Source: Nocardia carnea
GTDB lineage: Bacteria; Actinomycetota; Actinomycetes; Mycobacteriales; Mycobacteriaceae
DNA length: 44,380 nucleotides
Direction of reading: 5' to 3'
Assembly (NCBI RefSeq): GCF_029868855.1
Contig: NZ_JARWOV010000049.1
Span: 1 to 44,380, forward strand
Shown: piece by piece, positions 36,746 to 44,380 of the stretch
Position numbering within the stretch: position 1 is the stretch's first letter
Layout: each line of letters starts with the position of its first letter
Program-made: the position numbers and the translations under genes
The notes under the pieces: generated by a model
Told to the model about the DNA's origin: nothing
The model's input: only the letters and a program-made list of their open reading frames with translations
The model's database searches: none

Positions 36746-38407
36746 TTACCTCACGGGCAGGTCGCGACCCGGGATGGCCGCGAGCAGGCTGCGGGTGTAG
36801 TCCTCGGCGGGCGATTCGAAGATCTGCTCGGTGCGCGCCGCCTCGACGATCCGTCCCTGGTGCATCACCAGAACATCGTCCGCGATCTGGCGGACCACCG
36901 CCAGATCGTGGGTGATGAACAGATAGGTGAGGCCCAGTTCGCGCTGCAATCGGTCGAGAAGGTCCAGGATATTGGCCTGGACCAGCACATCGAGTGCCGA
37001 GACTGCCTCGTCGCAGACCAGCAGCTCCGGTTCGAGGGCCAGCGCTCGGGCGATGGCCACACGTTGGCGCTGCCCGCCGGACAGTTCGTTCGGATAGCGG
37101 GACGCCATACCGGCCGGGAGGGCGACCTGGTCCAGCAGTTCGCGGACTCGGGCATCGCGTTCGGCGCGTGTACCTAGGTTGTGGGTCCACAGCGGTTCGG
37201 CGATACACCGGTGAATCGAGTACATCGGGTCGAGCGAAGCGTAGGGATTCTGGAAGATCGGCTGCACCCGGCGGCGGAACCGGGTCTGTTCGCGGCGGGG
37301 CAGCGCGGCGATATCGGTACCGTCGAAAACCACCGAACCCGAGCTGGGTTCGAGCAGCCCGAGGACGAGCTGGGCGACCGTGGATTTTCCGGAACCGGAT
37401 TCCCCGACCAGCGCGGTGGTGGTTTCGCGGTCCAGGCGGAACGAGACGTTTTCCACTGCCGTGCTCTCCCGGGAACGCCATGGGGCCGTGCCGCGCACCC
37501 GGTACCGTTTGGTCAGCCCGTTCGTGATCAGAATCGGGTCTTTGCTGCCCGCGCGATCCTGTTCGGGCTCGGCGAGGCGGATACGTTCGACCCGCCGCCC
37601 GGCGGCCAGCGAGGGGGCCGAATCGACCAGTTTCCGGGTGTAGTCATGGCGCGGATCGCGGAGTAGGTCGAGCGCGGGACCGGATTCGACGACGCGACCT
37701 CGGTACAGCACGACCAGGTGCTCCGCCCGTTCGGCAGCCAATCCCAGATCATGGGTGATGAGCAGCATGGCAGTGCCGAATTCGCCGGTGAGACTGCCGA
37801 TATGGTCGAGAATCCGGCGCTGCACGGTGACGTCCAGTGCCGAGGTGGGTTCGTCGGCTATCAACAGCGCCGGTCGCGCGGACAGCGCCATCGCGATGAG
37901 CGCGCGCTGCCGCAGCCCACCGGACAGTTCGTGCGGATACTGGCCGGCGCGGTGCTCCGGGTCGGGTATGCCGGCGGCGCGCAGCAATTCGACTGTTCGT
38001 TCTCGGGCGGCCCGGCCGCGGGCCACTCCGTTGGCGGCCAGGGTCTCCCGGATCTGGAAGCCGATCGTGTACACCGGGTCGAGATTCGACATCGGATCCT
38101 GCGGTACGAAACCGATCTCGGTACCGCGCAGGGCCACCAGCCGGGATTCTGCCGCGCCGGCCAGCTCCGCACCGGCGAAGCGGATACTGCCGCCGGTGAC
38201 ACGGCCGCCGGGCGGCAGCAGACCGAGAACCGCGTGCGCGGTGGTCGATTTACCGGATCCGCTCTCCCCTACGATCGCCACGGTTTCACCGGGGTAGACG
38301 CTGAGATCGACCCCGCGCACCGCCTCGACACGGTCGTCGCCTGCCCCGAAGGATATGTGCAGATCCCGGACCTCCAGCAGCGGGCGGTCGTCGGTGGCAC
38401 CGGTCAT
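36746..38407 (-). CDS. dppD: Oligopeptide ABC transporter ATPase, fused two-domain (DppD type)
   Basis: A 553-residue protein with two complete ATP-binding cassettes in tandem. Each has a Walker A GESGSGKST (K53 and K341), a Q-loop (FVPQDP, IFQNPY), signature LSGGLRQR or LSGGQRQR, and Walker B (LLIADEPTSALD, LLVCDEAVSALD). This is a natural DppD-DppF fusion, standard for mycobacteria and relatives (Rv3663c). ATG 38407 follows AGGA at a good distance; the longer frame is not needed. It energises peptide uptake with DppBC and the lipoprotein DppA. The second cassette has Ala in place of Pro after DE, a conservative change. Confidence 0.96.
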   Translation of the reverse strand: MTGATDDRPLLEVRDLHISFGAGDDRVEAVRGVDLSVYPGETVAIVGESGSGKSTTAHAVLGLLPPGGRVTGGSIRFAGAELAGAAESRLVALRGTEIGFVPQDPMSNLDPVYTIGFQIRETLAANGVARGRAARERTVELLRAAGIPDPEHRAGQYPHELSGGLRQRALIAMALSARPALLIADEPTSALDVTVQRRILDHIGSLTGEFGTAMLLITHDLGLAAERAEHLVVLYRGRVVESGPALDLLRDPRHDYTRKLVDSAPSLAAGRRVERIRLAEPEQDRAGSKDPILITNGLTKRYRVRGTAPWRSRESTAVENVSFRLDRETTTALVGESGSGKSTVAQLVLGLLEPSSGSVVFDGTDIAALPRREQTRFRRRVQPIFQNPYASLDPMYSIHRCIAEPLWTHNLGTRAERDARVRELLDQVALPAGMASRYPNELSGGQRQRVAIARALALEPELLVCDEAVSALDVLVQANILDLLDRLQRELGLTYLFITHDLAVVRQIADDVLVMHQGRIVEAARTEQIFESPAEDYTRSLLAAIPGRDLPVR

Positions 38408-38486
38408 GATCGCATCCTGTCTCGGGTCCGGGTACGCGATGCGCCGCGCCTGGCTCCGGCCGGCCGATTTCGCTGGTCCCCGCCGT

Positions 38487-39440
38487 TCACCGTGCCCGCC
38501 GTGTTTTCGGATCGATGGCATCGCCGAGAGCGTCACCGAGCATGATGAAGCTGAGCACCGTCAGCGCCAAGGCGGTGGCGGGGTAGAACAGAATCAGCGA
38601 ACCGCCGCGCAGCTGCTGCTGGCCGGTCGCGATATCGGCGCCCCAGGAGACCTCGGTCGGTGGCAGGCCGACGCCCAGGAACGACAGTGTCGCTTCGGTG
38701 ACGATGAAAACACCCAGCCAGATCGCGGTCACCACGATGACCGGACCCACCGAATTGGGCAGGACATGGCGGACGAGGATACCCAGCCGGGATACGCCCA
38801 GAGCCCGCGCGGCCAGGACGTATTCGCTGTTCTTCGCCGCGATCACCGAACCGCGGGCGATACGCGCCGCCTGTGGCCAGGTGAAGCCCGCCAAGGTGAC
38901 GATCACCAGCCAGATGGTGCGCTCGGTGGACAGCTGCATGAGAACGATGGCGGCGAGCATGAGCGGGATGGCGTAGACGATCTCCGAAATCCTGGAGATG
39001 ATCGAATCGAGCACGCCGCCGTAATAGCCGGCCAACGCCCCCAGCGTGGCTCCGATCAGGACGAACAACGTTGCCGCCCCGACTCCGGTGAGAATGGATG
39101 CGCGAGCCCCGTAGACGGTGCGCGCGTAGATATCACAACCCTGCAGGTCGAATCCGAACCAGTGCGCCGAACTCGGCGGCAGCAGACTGTTGTCCACCAG
39201 GCAGTAACGCGGATCCTGGTCGGTGAACAGTCCGGGGAACGCCGCCACGACCACCACGAGCAGGATGAGCGCCACCGCGATCCAGAACAGCGGATTCCGG
39301 CGTAGATTCTGCCAGGCCTGACCCCAGAACCCGCGTGGTGCGCCCACGACCCGGACCTGATCGGCGGTCTCCACGGTCACCACGTCCGGTTCGGCGACCC
39401 AGCGTTGCCGGTCGGACCGGCCGGCCAACTCATCCGACAT
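38487..39440 (-). CDS. dppC: Oligopeptide ABC transporter permease DppC
   Basis: A 317-residue permease with six membrane segments and the EAA-like loop (AARALGVSRLGILVRHVLPNS) that docks onto the ATPase. The C-terminal GDALGDAIDP ending is typical. ATG 39440 with AGGAG seven bases upstream is preferred to GTG 39458, which would overlap the dppB stop as GTGA. The N-terminal 40 residues are cytoplasmic. Corresponds to Rv3664c. Confidence 0.95.
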   Translation of the reverse strand: MSDELAGRSDRQRWVAEPDVVTVETADQVRVVGAPRGFWGQAWQNLRRNPLFWIAVALILLVVVVAAFPGLFTDQDPRYCLVDNSLLPPSSAHWFGFDLQGCDIYARTVYGARASILTGVGAATLFVLIGATLGALAGYYGGVLDSIISRISEIVYAIPLMLAAIVLMQLSTERTIWLVIVTLAGFTWPQAARIARGSVIAAKNSEYVLAARALGVSRLGILVRHVLPNSVGPVIVVTAIWLGVFIVTEATLSFLGVGLPPTEVSWGADIATGQQQLRGGSLILFYPATALALTVLSFIMLGDALGDAIDPKTRRAR

Positions 39441-39454
39441 TGTTGCGCTCCTGT

Positions 39455-40381
39455 TCACGCATAACGGATCCGGGGGTCGAGTACCGCGTAGAGCAAGTCC
39501 ACCAGGAGGTTGGCGAGCAGGAACACCACGATCAGCACGGTGACGAACGAGACCACGGTCGGCGCTTCACCGCGCACCACCGCCTGATAGAGAGTGCCGC
39601 CGACGCCGGGGATGTTGAAGATGCCCTCGGTGACGATCGCGCCGCCCATGAGGGCACCGAGGTCGGCACCCAGGAAGGTGACCACCGGGATGAGGGAGTT
39701 CCGGAGGATGTGCACTGGTACGACACGGCGGCGGGGCAGTCCCTTGGCAGTCGCCGTTCGCACATAGTCGGCGTCACGGTTGTCGGCGACCGCGTTGCGG
39801 GTCAAGCGCAGGACGTAGGCGAACGACAGCGACCCGAGTACCAGCGCCGGCACCACCAGGCGACCCCAGCTCGTATCCGCGCCGACCGTGACCGGCGCGA
39901 TCCCCCATTTCACGCCCAGCAGGAACTGCGCGAGGAAACCGAGGACGAAAACGGGTATCGCGATGACCACCAGGCTCACCACCAGCATGGCCGAATCGAA
40001 CACCTTGCCTTTGCGTAACCCGGCCAGGACACCGAACAGCACCCCGAGTACTGCTTCGAACACCAACGCCAGGAATGCGAGCCGGAAGGTGATCGGAAAG
40101 GCTCGCGCCAGTTCGTCTTTCACCGAGCGCCCGGAGAACGAGGTGCCGAGATCGAAGGTGAAGATGCCTTTCAGGTAATAGAAGTACTGCACGAAGAAGG
40201 AGCGATCCAGGTGGTACCGCGCGCGCAGTTGCTCTTCCAGGGCGGGCGTGAGGGTGCGGTCGCCGGCCAGCGCCGCCACCGAACCTCCGGAGATCTTGTA
40301 GATCAGGAAGTAGACGAGCAGGGTGGCGCCGAAGAACACCGGAACCATCTGCAGCAGGCGCCGTACTACGTACCAGGCCAT
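39455..40381 (-). CDS. dppB: Oligopeptide ABC transporter permease DppB
   Basis: A 308-residue permease with six membrane segments. The opening MAWYVVRRLLQMVPVFFGAT and the loop TATAKGLPRRRVVPVHILRN are characteristic of DppB. ATG 40381 has GAGGAG just upstream; GTG 40387 is an alternative. The long first extracytoplasmic loop contains the family pattern LEEQLRARYHLD. Corresponds to Rv3665c and is 31 bp after dppA. Confidence 0.96.
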   Translation of the reverse strand: MAWYVVRRLLQMVPVFFGATLLVYFLIYKISGGSVAALAGDRTLTPALEEQLRARYHLDRSFFVQYFYYLKGIFTFDLGTSFSGRSVKDELARAFPITFRLAFLALVFEAVLGVLFGVLAGLRKGKVFDSAMLVVSLVVIAIPVFVLGFLAQFLLGVKWGIAPVTVGADTSWGRLVVPALVLGSLSFAYVLRLTRNAVADNRDADYVRTATAKGLPRRRVVPVHILRNSLIPVVTFLGADLGALMGGAIVTEGIFNIPGVGGTLYQAVVRGEAPTVVSFVTVLIVVFLLANLLVDLLYAVLDPRIRYA

Positions 40382-40412
40382 ACGCACTCCTCACGCCGCT
40401 CGGGTCCGGGCG

Positions 40413-42026
40413 TCATATCAACTCGAGGTTCTCGAAATCCGCCATCCCGTTCCACCCGAAGGTGACCCCGCGGACCCGGTCGGAGTACCCGGACGAGTTC
40501 ACGTAGTCGAAGATCGGGATGCTGGGCAGGTCGTGCAGGAGAACCGTCTGGGCCCGGGCGACCAGCGCCCACGATTCGGGCTCGGTCGCCGCAGCTTCGG
40601 CCGCCGCGATCAGGGCGTCGAATTCGGGGTTGTGGTAGTCGAAATCGTTGGTTTCGGAGTGGCTCAGGAACGACGGCTCGAGGAACTGGAGCATGGTCGG
40701 ATAGTCACCCTGCCAGCCCGAGCGGAAAGCCTTGCCGACGGTCCGTGTGGTGATCTGGTCGCGTAGCTGTTTGAACGTCGGGTATGCGGCCCCGACCGCC
40801 TCGATACCGAGGGTGTTCTTGATACTGTTCGCGACCGCGTCGACCCAGGACTGGTGGTCGCCGTCAGCGTTGTAGGCGATTTCGAAACGGCCGCTCCACG
40901 GCGAGATCTCGTTCGCCCGCGCCCACAGCCGGCGCGCCTCGTCCGGATCGAATTCGAGAACCTCCGACCCCGGCAGGTCGCCGTCGAAACCCGGTAGCAC
41001 GCTGGAGGTGTAATCCCGCGCGGGTGCGCGGGTACCGCGGAAGATCTTGTCGCCGATGGCCTGCCGGTCGATCGCCCGTGATATCGCGTGGCGGCGCAGC
41101 CGGCCCTCCGCACCGGCGAAATGCGGAAGGCCCGGTTGGGTACCGATCCACTGGTTCTTGGCGGTCGCCGCGGCGACGGCGCGCTCCCCCAGGTCGGCGT
41201 GGACGACGGTCAGCGCGCTGGTGGGGACCGAATCGAGCACATCCAGATTGCCGGCCAGCAGATCGGCGTAGGCGGCATCGATATCGGAGTAGAAAACGAA
41301 GGTCAGGCCCTGGTTCCGGGCCGGTCGTCCGCCCCGGTACGACTCGTTCGGCACCAGCTCGAGTTTCACATCGTGCTGCCAGGCATCCGGACCCGCGAAA
41401 CGGTAGGGTCCGTTGCCGAACGGACGTTGCCCGAAGGCCTCCATATCCGCGAAGGCCGCGTCGGGCAGCGGGTAGTAAGGGGCATAGGCCAGCCTCGTCC
41501 GGAAATCGATCGTCGGTGCCTTCAGATCGACGGTGAAAGTGAGATCGTCGAGCACCCGCAGACCCGACATGGTCCGCGCCCGTGGCGGATCGGCCTGCAC
41601 ATCCTCGAAGCCGAGGATCGGCTCATAGGTATAGCTCTGCAACTGTGCGTTGGTGACCAGGGCGCCGTAGTTCCAGGCGTCCACGAAAGAGTGCGCGGTT
41701 ACCGGTGAGCCGTCGCTGAAGGTCCATCCGGGTTCCAGGCGAATCCGGTAGTGCTGCTGATCGGTGGTCTCGATGGATTCGGCGACCTCGTCGTGCAAGC
41801 TGCCGTCGGCGGCGATCCGGCGTAGTCCCGCGAACAGTCGATCGACGATCCGTCCCCCGCCGTTCTCGTTCGTATTCGACGGCACCAGCGGATTCTGTGG
41901 CTCCGAGCCGTTGACGGCGATGGAATCACCCAGCGCCGGCGTCACCGTGCAAGCGGGCAGGACCGCCACAGCGGCCACTACCAACACCAGGCCGATCGCT
42001 CGCCACGACCACGACGCTCCCCGCAC
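40413..42026 (-). CDS. dppA: Peptide-binding lipoprotein DppA
   Basis: A 537-residue solute-binding protein (SBP family 5). GTG 42026 with GGGGAG five bases upstream sets the start; the frame is open far beyond as a shadow of acs. Signal peptide WRAIGLVLVVAAVAVLPAC ends in a lipobox with lipidated C26. The mature part shows family features such as RLEPGWTFSDGSPVTAHSFV, FGNGPYRF and the C-terminal DLPSIPIFDY. It captures peptides outside the membrane and delivers them to DppBC. The M. tuberculosis homologue (Rv3666c) also binds tetrapeptides and is linked to heme uptake. First gene of the dppABCD unit. Confidence 0.95.
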   Translation of the reverse strand: MRGASWSWRAIGLVLVVAAVAVLPACTVTPALGDSIAVNGSEPQNPLVPSNTNENGGGRIVDRLFAGLRRIAADGSLHDEVAESIETTDQQHYRIRLEPGWTFSDGSPVTAHSFVDAWNYGALVTNAQLQSYTYEPILGFEDVQADPPRARTMSGLRVLDDLTFTVDLKAPTIDFRTRLAYAPYYPLPDAAFADMEAFGQRPFGNGPYRFAGPDAWQHDVKLELVPNESYRGGRPARNQGLTFVFYSDIDAAYADLLAGNLDVLDSVPTSALTVVHADLGERAVAAATAKNQWIGTQPGLPHFAGAEGRLRRHAISRAIDRQAIGDKIFRGTRAPARDYTSSVLPGFDGDLPGSEVLEFDPDEARRLWARANEISPWSGRFEIAYNADGDHQSWVDAVANSIKNTLGIEAVGAAYPTFKQLRDQITTRTVGKAFRSGWQGDYPTMLQFLEPSFLSHSETNDFDYHNPEFDALIAAAEAAATEPESWALVARAQTVLLHDLPSIPIFDYVNSSGYSDRVRGVTFGWNGMADFENLELI

Positions 42027-42374
42027 CCAAACTCCCCGCTCGTTCGTCTGCTCCGCTCGGTATCCACCGCGCCGCGAGATCGAGGCCGCTGCGCATTCGC
42101 CACCACGCCGCGGCGTATCCGGCTCGGGCGCCGAAAGACGGGACACAGCCACGACCGATACCTCGCAGAGTTGTCTGAGGATATCGGCACATGCTCCGTC
42201 ACGCGCGGCTTCGCGAACTTCACGCCGGATCGCGGACGACCGCTCATCCGCTCCCGGCAGCCGTTCATCCCATGTCGACGGCCTTTCGTCCAGGGATACG
42301 CGCGGCCGGACCCGGGAGAGTTTAGGGTCACAGATAGCCCTCATGGTGCAGGTAACGCGAAGGAAGTGACTCAG
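42027..42374. promoter_or_regulatory. Divergent dppA/acs control region
   Basis: A 348-bp region between two divergent starts. The acs side ends with GAAGGAAG as ribosome-binding site. I see no strong palindrome and cannot place -10 and -35 elements confidently. Frames here are shadows. Confidence 0.45.
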
Positions 42375-44321
42375 ATGACCGAAACGCCGGACGCCTACCC
42401 GCCGAGCGCGGAGTTCGCTGCCGCGGCGAATGTGGATGCGGGTATCTACGAGCGCGCCGCGCAGGATCGCGAGGGGTTCTGGGCAGAGCAGGCCGACCAC
42501 CTCCACTGGCATCAGCGCTGGAACCAGGTGCTCGACTGGAGCGGGGCCCCGGTGGCGAAATGGTTCGTCGGCGGGCGCCTGAACGTCGCCTACAACTGCG
42601 TGGACCGCCACGTTCTCGAAGGGCGCGGCGACAAGGTCGCGCTGCACTGGGAGGGCGAACCCGGCGATTCCCGCACGATCACCTACGCGGATCTGCTCGC
42701 CGAGGTCGGCCGGGCGGCCAATTACCTGACCTCGCTCGGTCTGACGGCGGGCGACCGGGTCGCCATCTACATGCCGATGATCCCCGAGACCATCGTGGCG
42801 ATGCTGGCCTGCGCCCGCCTGGGTCTGACGCATTCCCTGGTTTTCGCCGGGTTCTCCCCGACCGCGCTCCGGCAGCGGATCGACGATGCCGAGGCACGCC
42901 TGGTCATCACCACCGACGGCCAATGGCGCCGGGGTAATCCGGCGCCGCTGAAAGAGGCGGTCGACGAAGCGCTGTTCGCGCACGGTGACGTTCCCTCCAG
43001 CGTGGAACATGTACTGGTGGTGCGCCGGGTCGGCATCGAGGTCGCCTGGACCGAGGGACGCGACCTGTGGTGGCACGAGACCGTCGCCGGGGCGGAGCCG
43101 GCGCACGAAGCCGAGGCCTTCGATTCCGAGCATCCGCTGTTCATCCTGTACACCTCGGGAACCACGGGTAAGCCCAAGGGCATCCTGCACACCAGCGGCG
43201 GGTACCTGACCCAGACCAGCTACACCCACCGCGTGGTGTTCGACCACAAACCGGAAACCGATATCTACTGGTGCACCGCCGATGTCGGCTGGGTGACCGG
43301 GCACAGCTACATCGTCTACGGTCCGCTCGCCAACGGCGCCACCCAGGTGCTCTACGAGGGCACCCCGAACTTCCCCGACGAGCACCGGCACTGGCAGATC
43401 ATCGAGAAGTACGGGGTGACGATCTACTACACCGCGCCCACCCTGGTCCGTACCTTCATGAAGTGGGGGCGGCAGATCCCGGACGCCCACGATCTGTCCT
43501 CGATCCGCGTGCTGGGCTCGGTCGGCGAACCGATCAACCCGGAGGCCTGGCGCTGGTACCGCGATGTGATCGGCGGCGGTGCCGCGCCGATCGTCGACAC
43601 CTGGTGGCAGACCGAAACCGGCGCCATCATGATCTCCCCGTTGCCCGGTATCACCGCCACCAAACCGGGCGCGGCGATGACCCCGCTACCCGGTATCTCG
43701 GCCACCGTGGTGGACGAGGAAGGCAATACGGTGCGCCGCGGCGAAACCGAAGCCAACGGCTATCTGGTCCTGGATCAGCCGTGGCCGGCCATGCTGCGCG
43801 GTATCTGGGGCGATATGGAACGCTACCGCGCCACCTACTGGGAGCGATTTGCCGAACAGGGCTGGTACTTCGCCGGTGACGGAGCGAAACTCGACGTCAA
43901 CGGTGATCTCTGGGTGCTCGGCCGGGTCGACGACGTGATGAACGTGTCCGGGCACCGCATCTCCACCGCCGAGGTCGAATCCGCCCTCGTCGGCCATTCC
44001 GGAGTGGCGGAGGCGGCGGTGGTCGGCGCCACCGACGAAACCACCGGTCAAGGCATCGTGGCCTTCGTGATCCTGTCCGCCGACGCCACCGATACCGGCG
44101 CTGCCATGGTGGACGAACTCAAGGCCGAGGTAGCGCGCGAGATCAGCCCGATCGCCCGCCCCCGGGAAATCCACGTGGTGCCGGAGCTGCCCAAGACCCG
44201 CAGCGGCAAGATCATGCGCCGGTTGCTGCGCGATGTGGCCGAGGGCCGCGAACTCGGCGATACCTCGACCCTGGTCGACCCGCAGGTGTTCGAGAACATT
44301 CGCGCGGGACGTTCCGAGTAG
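42375..44321 (+). CDS. acs: Acetyl-CoA synthetase
   Basis: A 648-residue AMP-forming ligase from ATG 42375. Motifs: YTSGTTGKPKG (P-loop), WWQTETGA, the YFAGDGAKLD hinge region and the C-terminal PKTRSGKIMRR with K612, the lysine acetylated by Pat-type enzymes to switch off activity. Length and the tryptophan of the acetate pocket (in TWWQTE) fit acetate as substrate. It converts acetate, ATP and CoA to acetyl-CoA in the cytoplasm. Divergent from dppA. Corresponds to Rv3667. Confidence 0.97.
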   Translation: MTETPDAYPPSAEFAAAANVDAGIYERAAQDREGFWAEQADHLHWHQRWNQVLDWSGAPVAKWFVGGRLNVAYNCVDRHVLEGRGDKVALHWEGEPGDSRTITYADLLAEVGRAANYLTSLGLTAGDRVAIYMPMIPETIVAMLACARLGLTHSLVFAGFSPTALRQRIDDAEARLVITTDGQWRRGNPAPLKEAVDEALFAHGDVPSSVEHVLVVRRVGIEVAWTEGRDLWWHETVAGAEPAHEAEAFDSEHPLFILYTSGTTGKPKGILHTSGGYLTQTSYTHRVVFDHKPETDIYWCTADVGWVTGHSYIVYGPLANGATQVLYEGTPNFPDEHRHWQIIEKYGVTIYYTAPTLVRTFMKWGRQIPDAHDLSSIRVLGSVGEPINPEAWRWYRDVIGGGAAPIVDTWWQTETGAIMISPLPGITATKPGAAMTPLPGISATVVDEEGNTVRRGETEANGYLVLDQPWPAMLRGIWGDMERYRATYWERFAEQGWYFAGDGAKLDVNGDLWVLGRVDDVMNVSGHRISTAEVESALVGHSGVAEAAVVGATDETTGQGIVAFVILSADATDTGAAMVDELKAEVAREISPIARPREIHVVPELPKTRSGKIMRRLLRDVAEGRELGDTSTLVDPQVFENIRAGRSE

Positions 44322-44330
44322 GTCGGCTTC

Positions 44331-44370
44331 GGGCCCGGGGCAGCGGAAGCATACCCGGCCCCCCCCCCCC
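44331..44370 (+). terminator. Possible acs terminator with a C12 run
   Basis: GGGCCCGGGG at 44331-44340 can pair with CCCGGCCCC from 44354, with a one-base bulge, just after the acs stop. It runs into twelve C at 44359-44370. No T tract. Confidence 0.4.
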
Positions 44371-44380
44371 ACCCGTTGCT

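Noticed and set aside
40413..43490. DppA as a 1025-residue protein
   Set aside because: The extra N-terminal part is antisense to acs; the lipoprotein signal and ribosome-binding site at 42026 set the true start.

Overview
The window is high-GC actinobacterial DNA. Its backbone matches, gene for gene and strand for strand, the Mycobacterium tuberculosis block from Rv3644c to Rv3667 as I remember it: holB, topA, cspA, helicase, tad-like locus, ssd, HAD phosphatase, Fic-like protein, dppDCBA, acs. Gene content and protein style point to the Mycobacteriales, most likely Nocardia or a close relative. The genus call is inference; no database was searched.

Left half (about 1-20400) is accessory. 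It opens with a 190-bp near-perfect inverted repeat, then a dienoyl-CoA isomerase-type crotonase, a YbaK-like protein and a flavin reductase. Next comes a membrane-bound single-module peptide synthetase of the epsilon-poly-lysine synthetase (Pls/PosA) type, translationally coupled to an M1 zinc peptidase. After this lie a DUF2752 protein, two alpha/beta hydrolases, a quinone oxidoreductase, a DapB-like dehydrogenase, a TetR-controlled pair of small membrane proteins with paired operators, a secreted lipase, a methyltransferase-like protein, an NTF2-like protein and an MFS transporter.

Right half (about 20400-44380) is the conserved block. tRNA-Thr(CGU), holB, a DinB/DUF664 protein, topA and cspA lie on the minus strand. 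An MrfA/YprA-type repair helicase lies on the plus strand. A tightly overlapping tad-like operon (ssd, tadA, tadB, tadC, a DUF4244 Flp-like pilin, TadE and a second TadE-like protein) follows on the minus strand. The HAD phosphatase sits between two structured RNAs recognised from sequence: a 6C sRNA on the minus strand and an Ms1-like (6S-like) RNA on the plus strand. The RNA calls rest on hairpins, promoter elements, terminators and synteny. A degenerate Fic-fold protein, an oligopeptide ABC transporter (dppABCD) and acetyl-CoA synthetase close the window.

The most interesting signals are: a CRP-type palindrome placed exactly between the -35 and -10 of the Ms1 promoter; two perfect actinobacterial DnaA boxes in front of ssd; the Pls-type synthetase with a lysine-like adenylation code beside an aminopeptidase; a Fic-like protein whose catalytic motif is destroyed at conserved spacing; and a pair of near-identical TetR operators. 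I saw no CRISPR array, insertion sequence, phage gene or rRNA.
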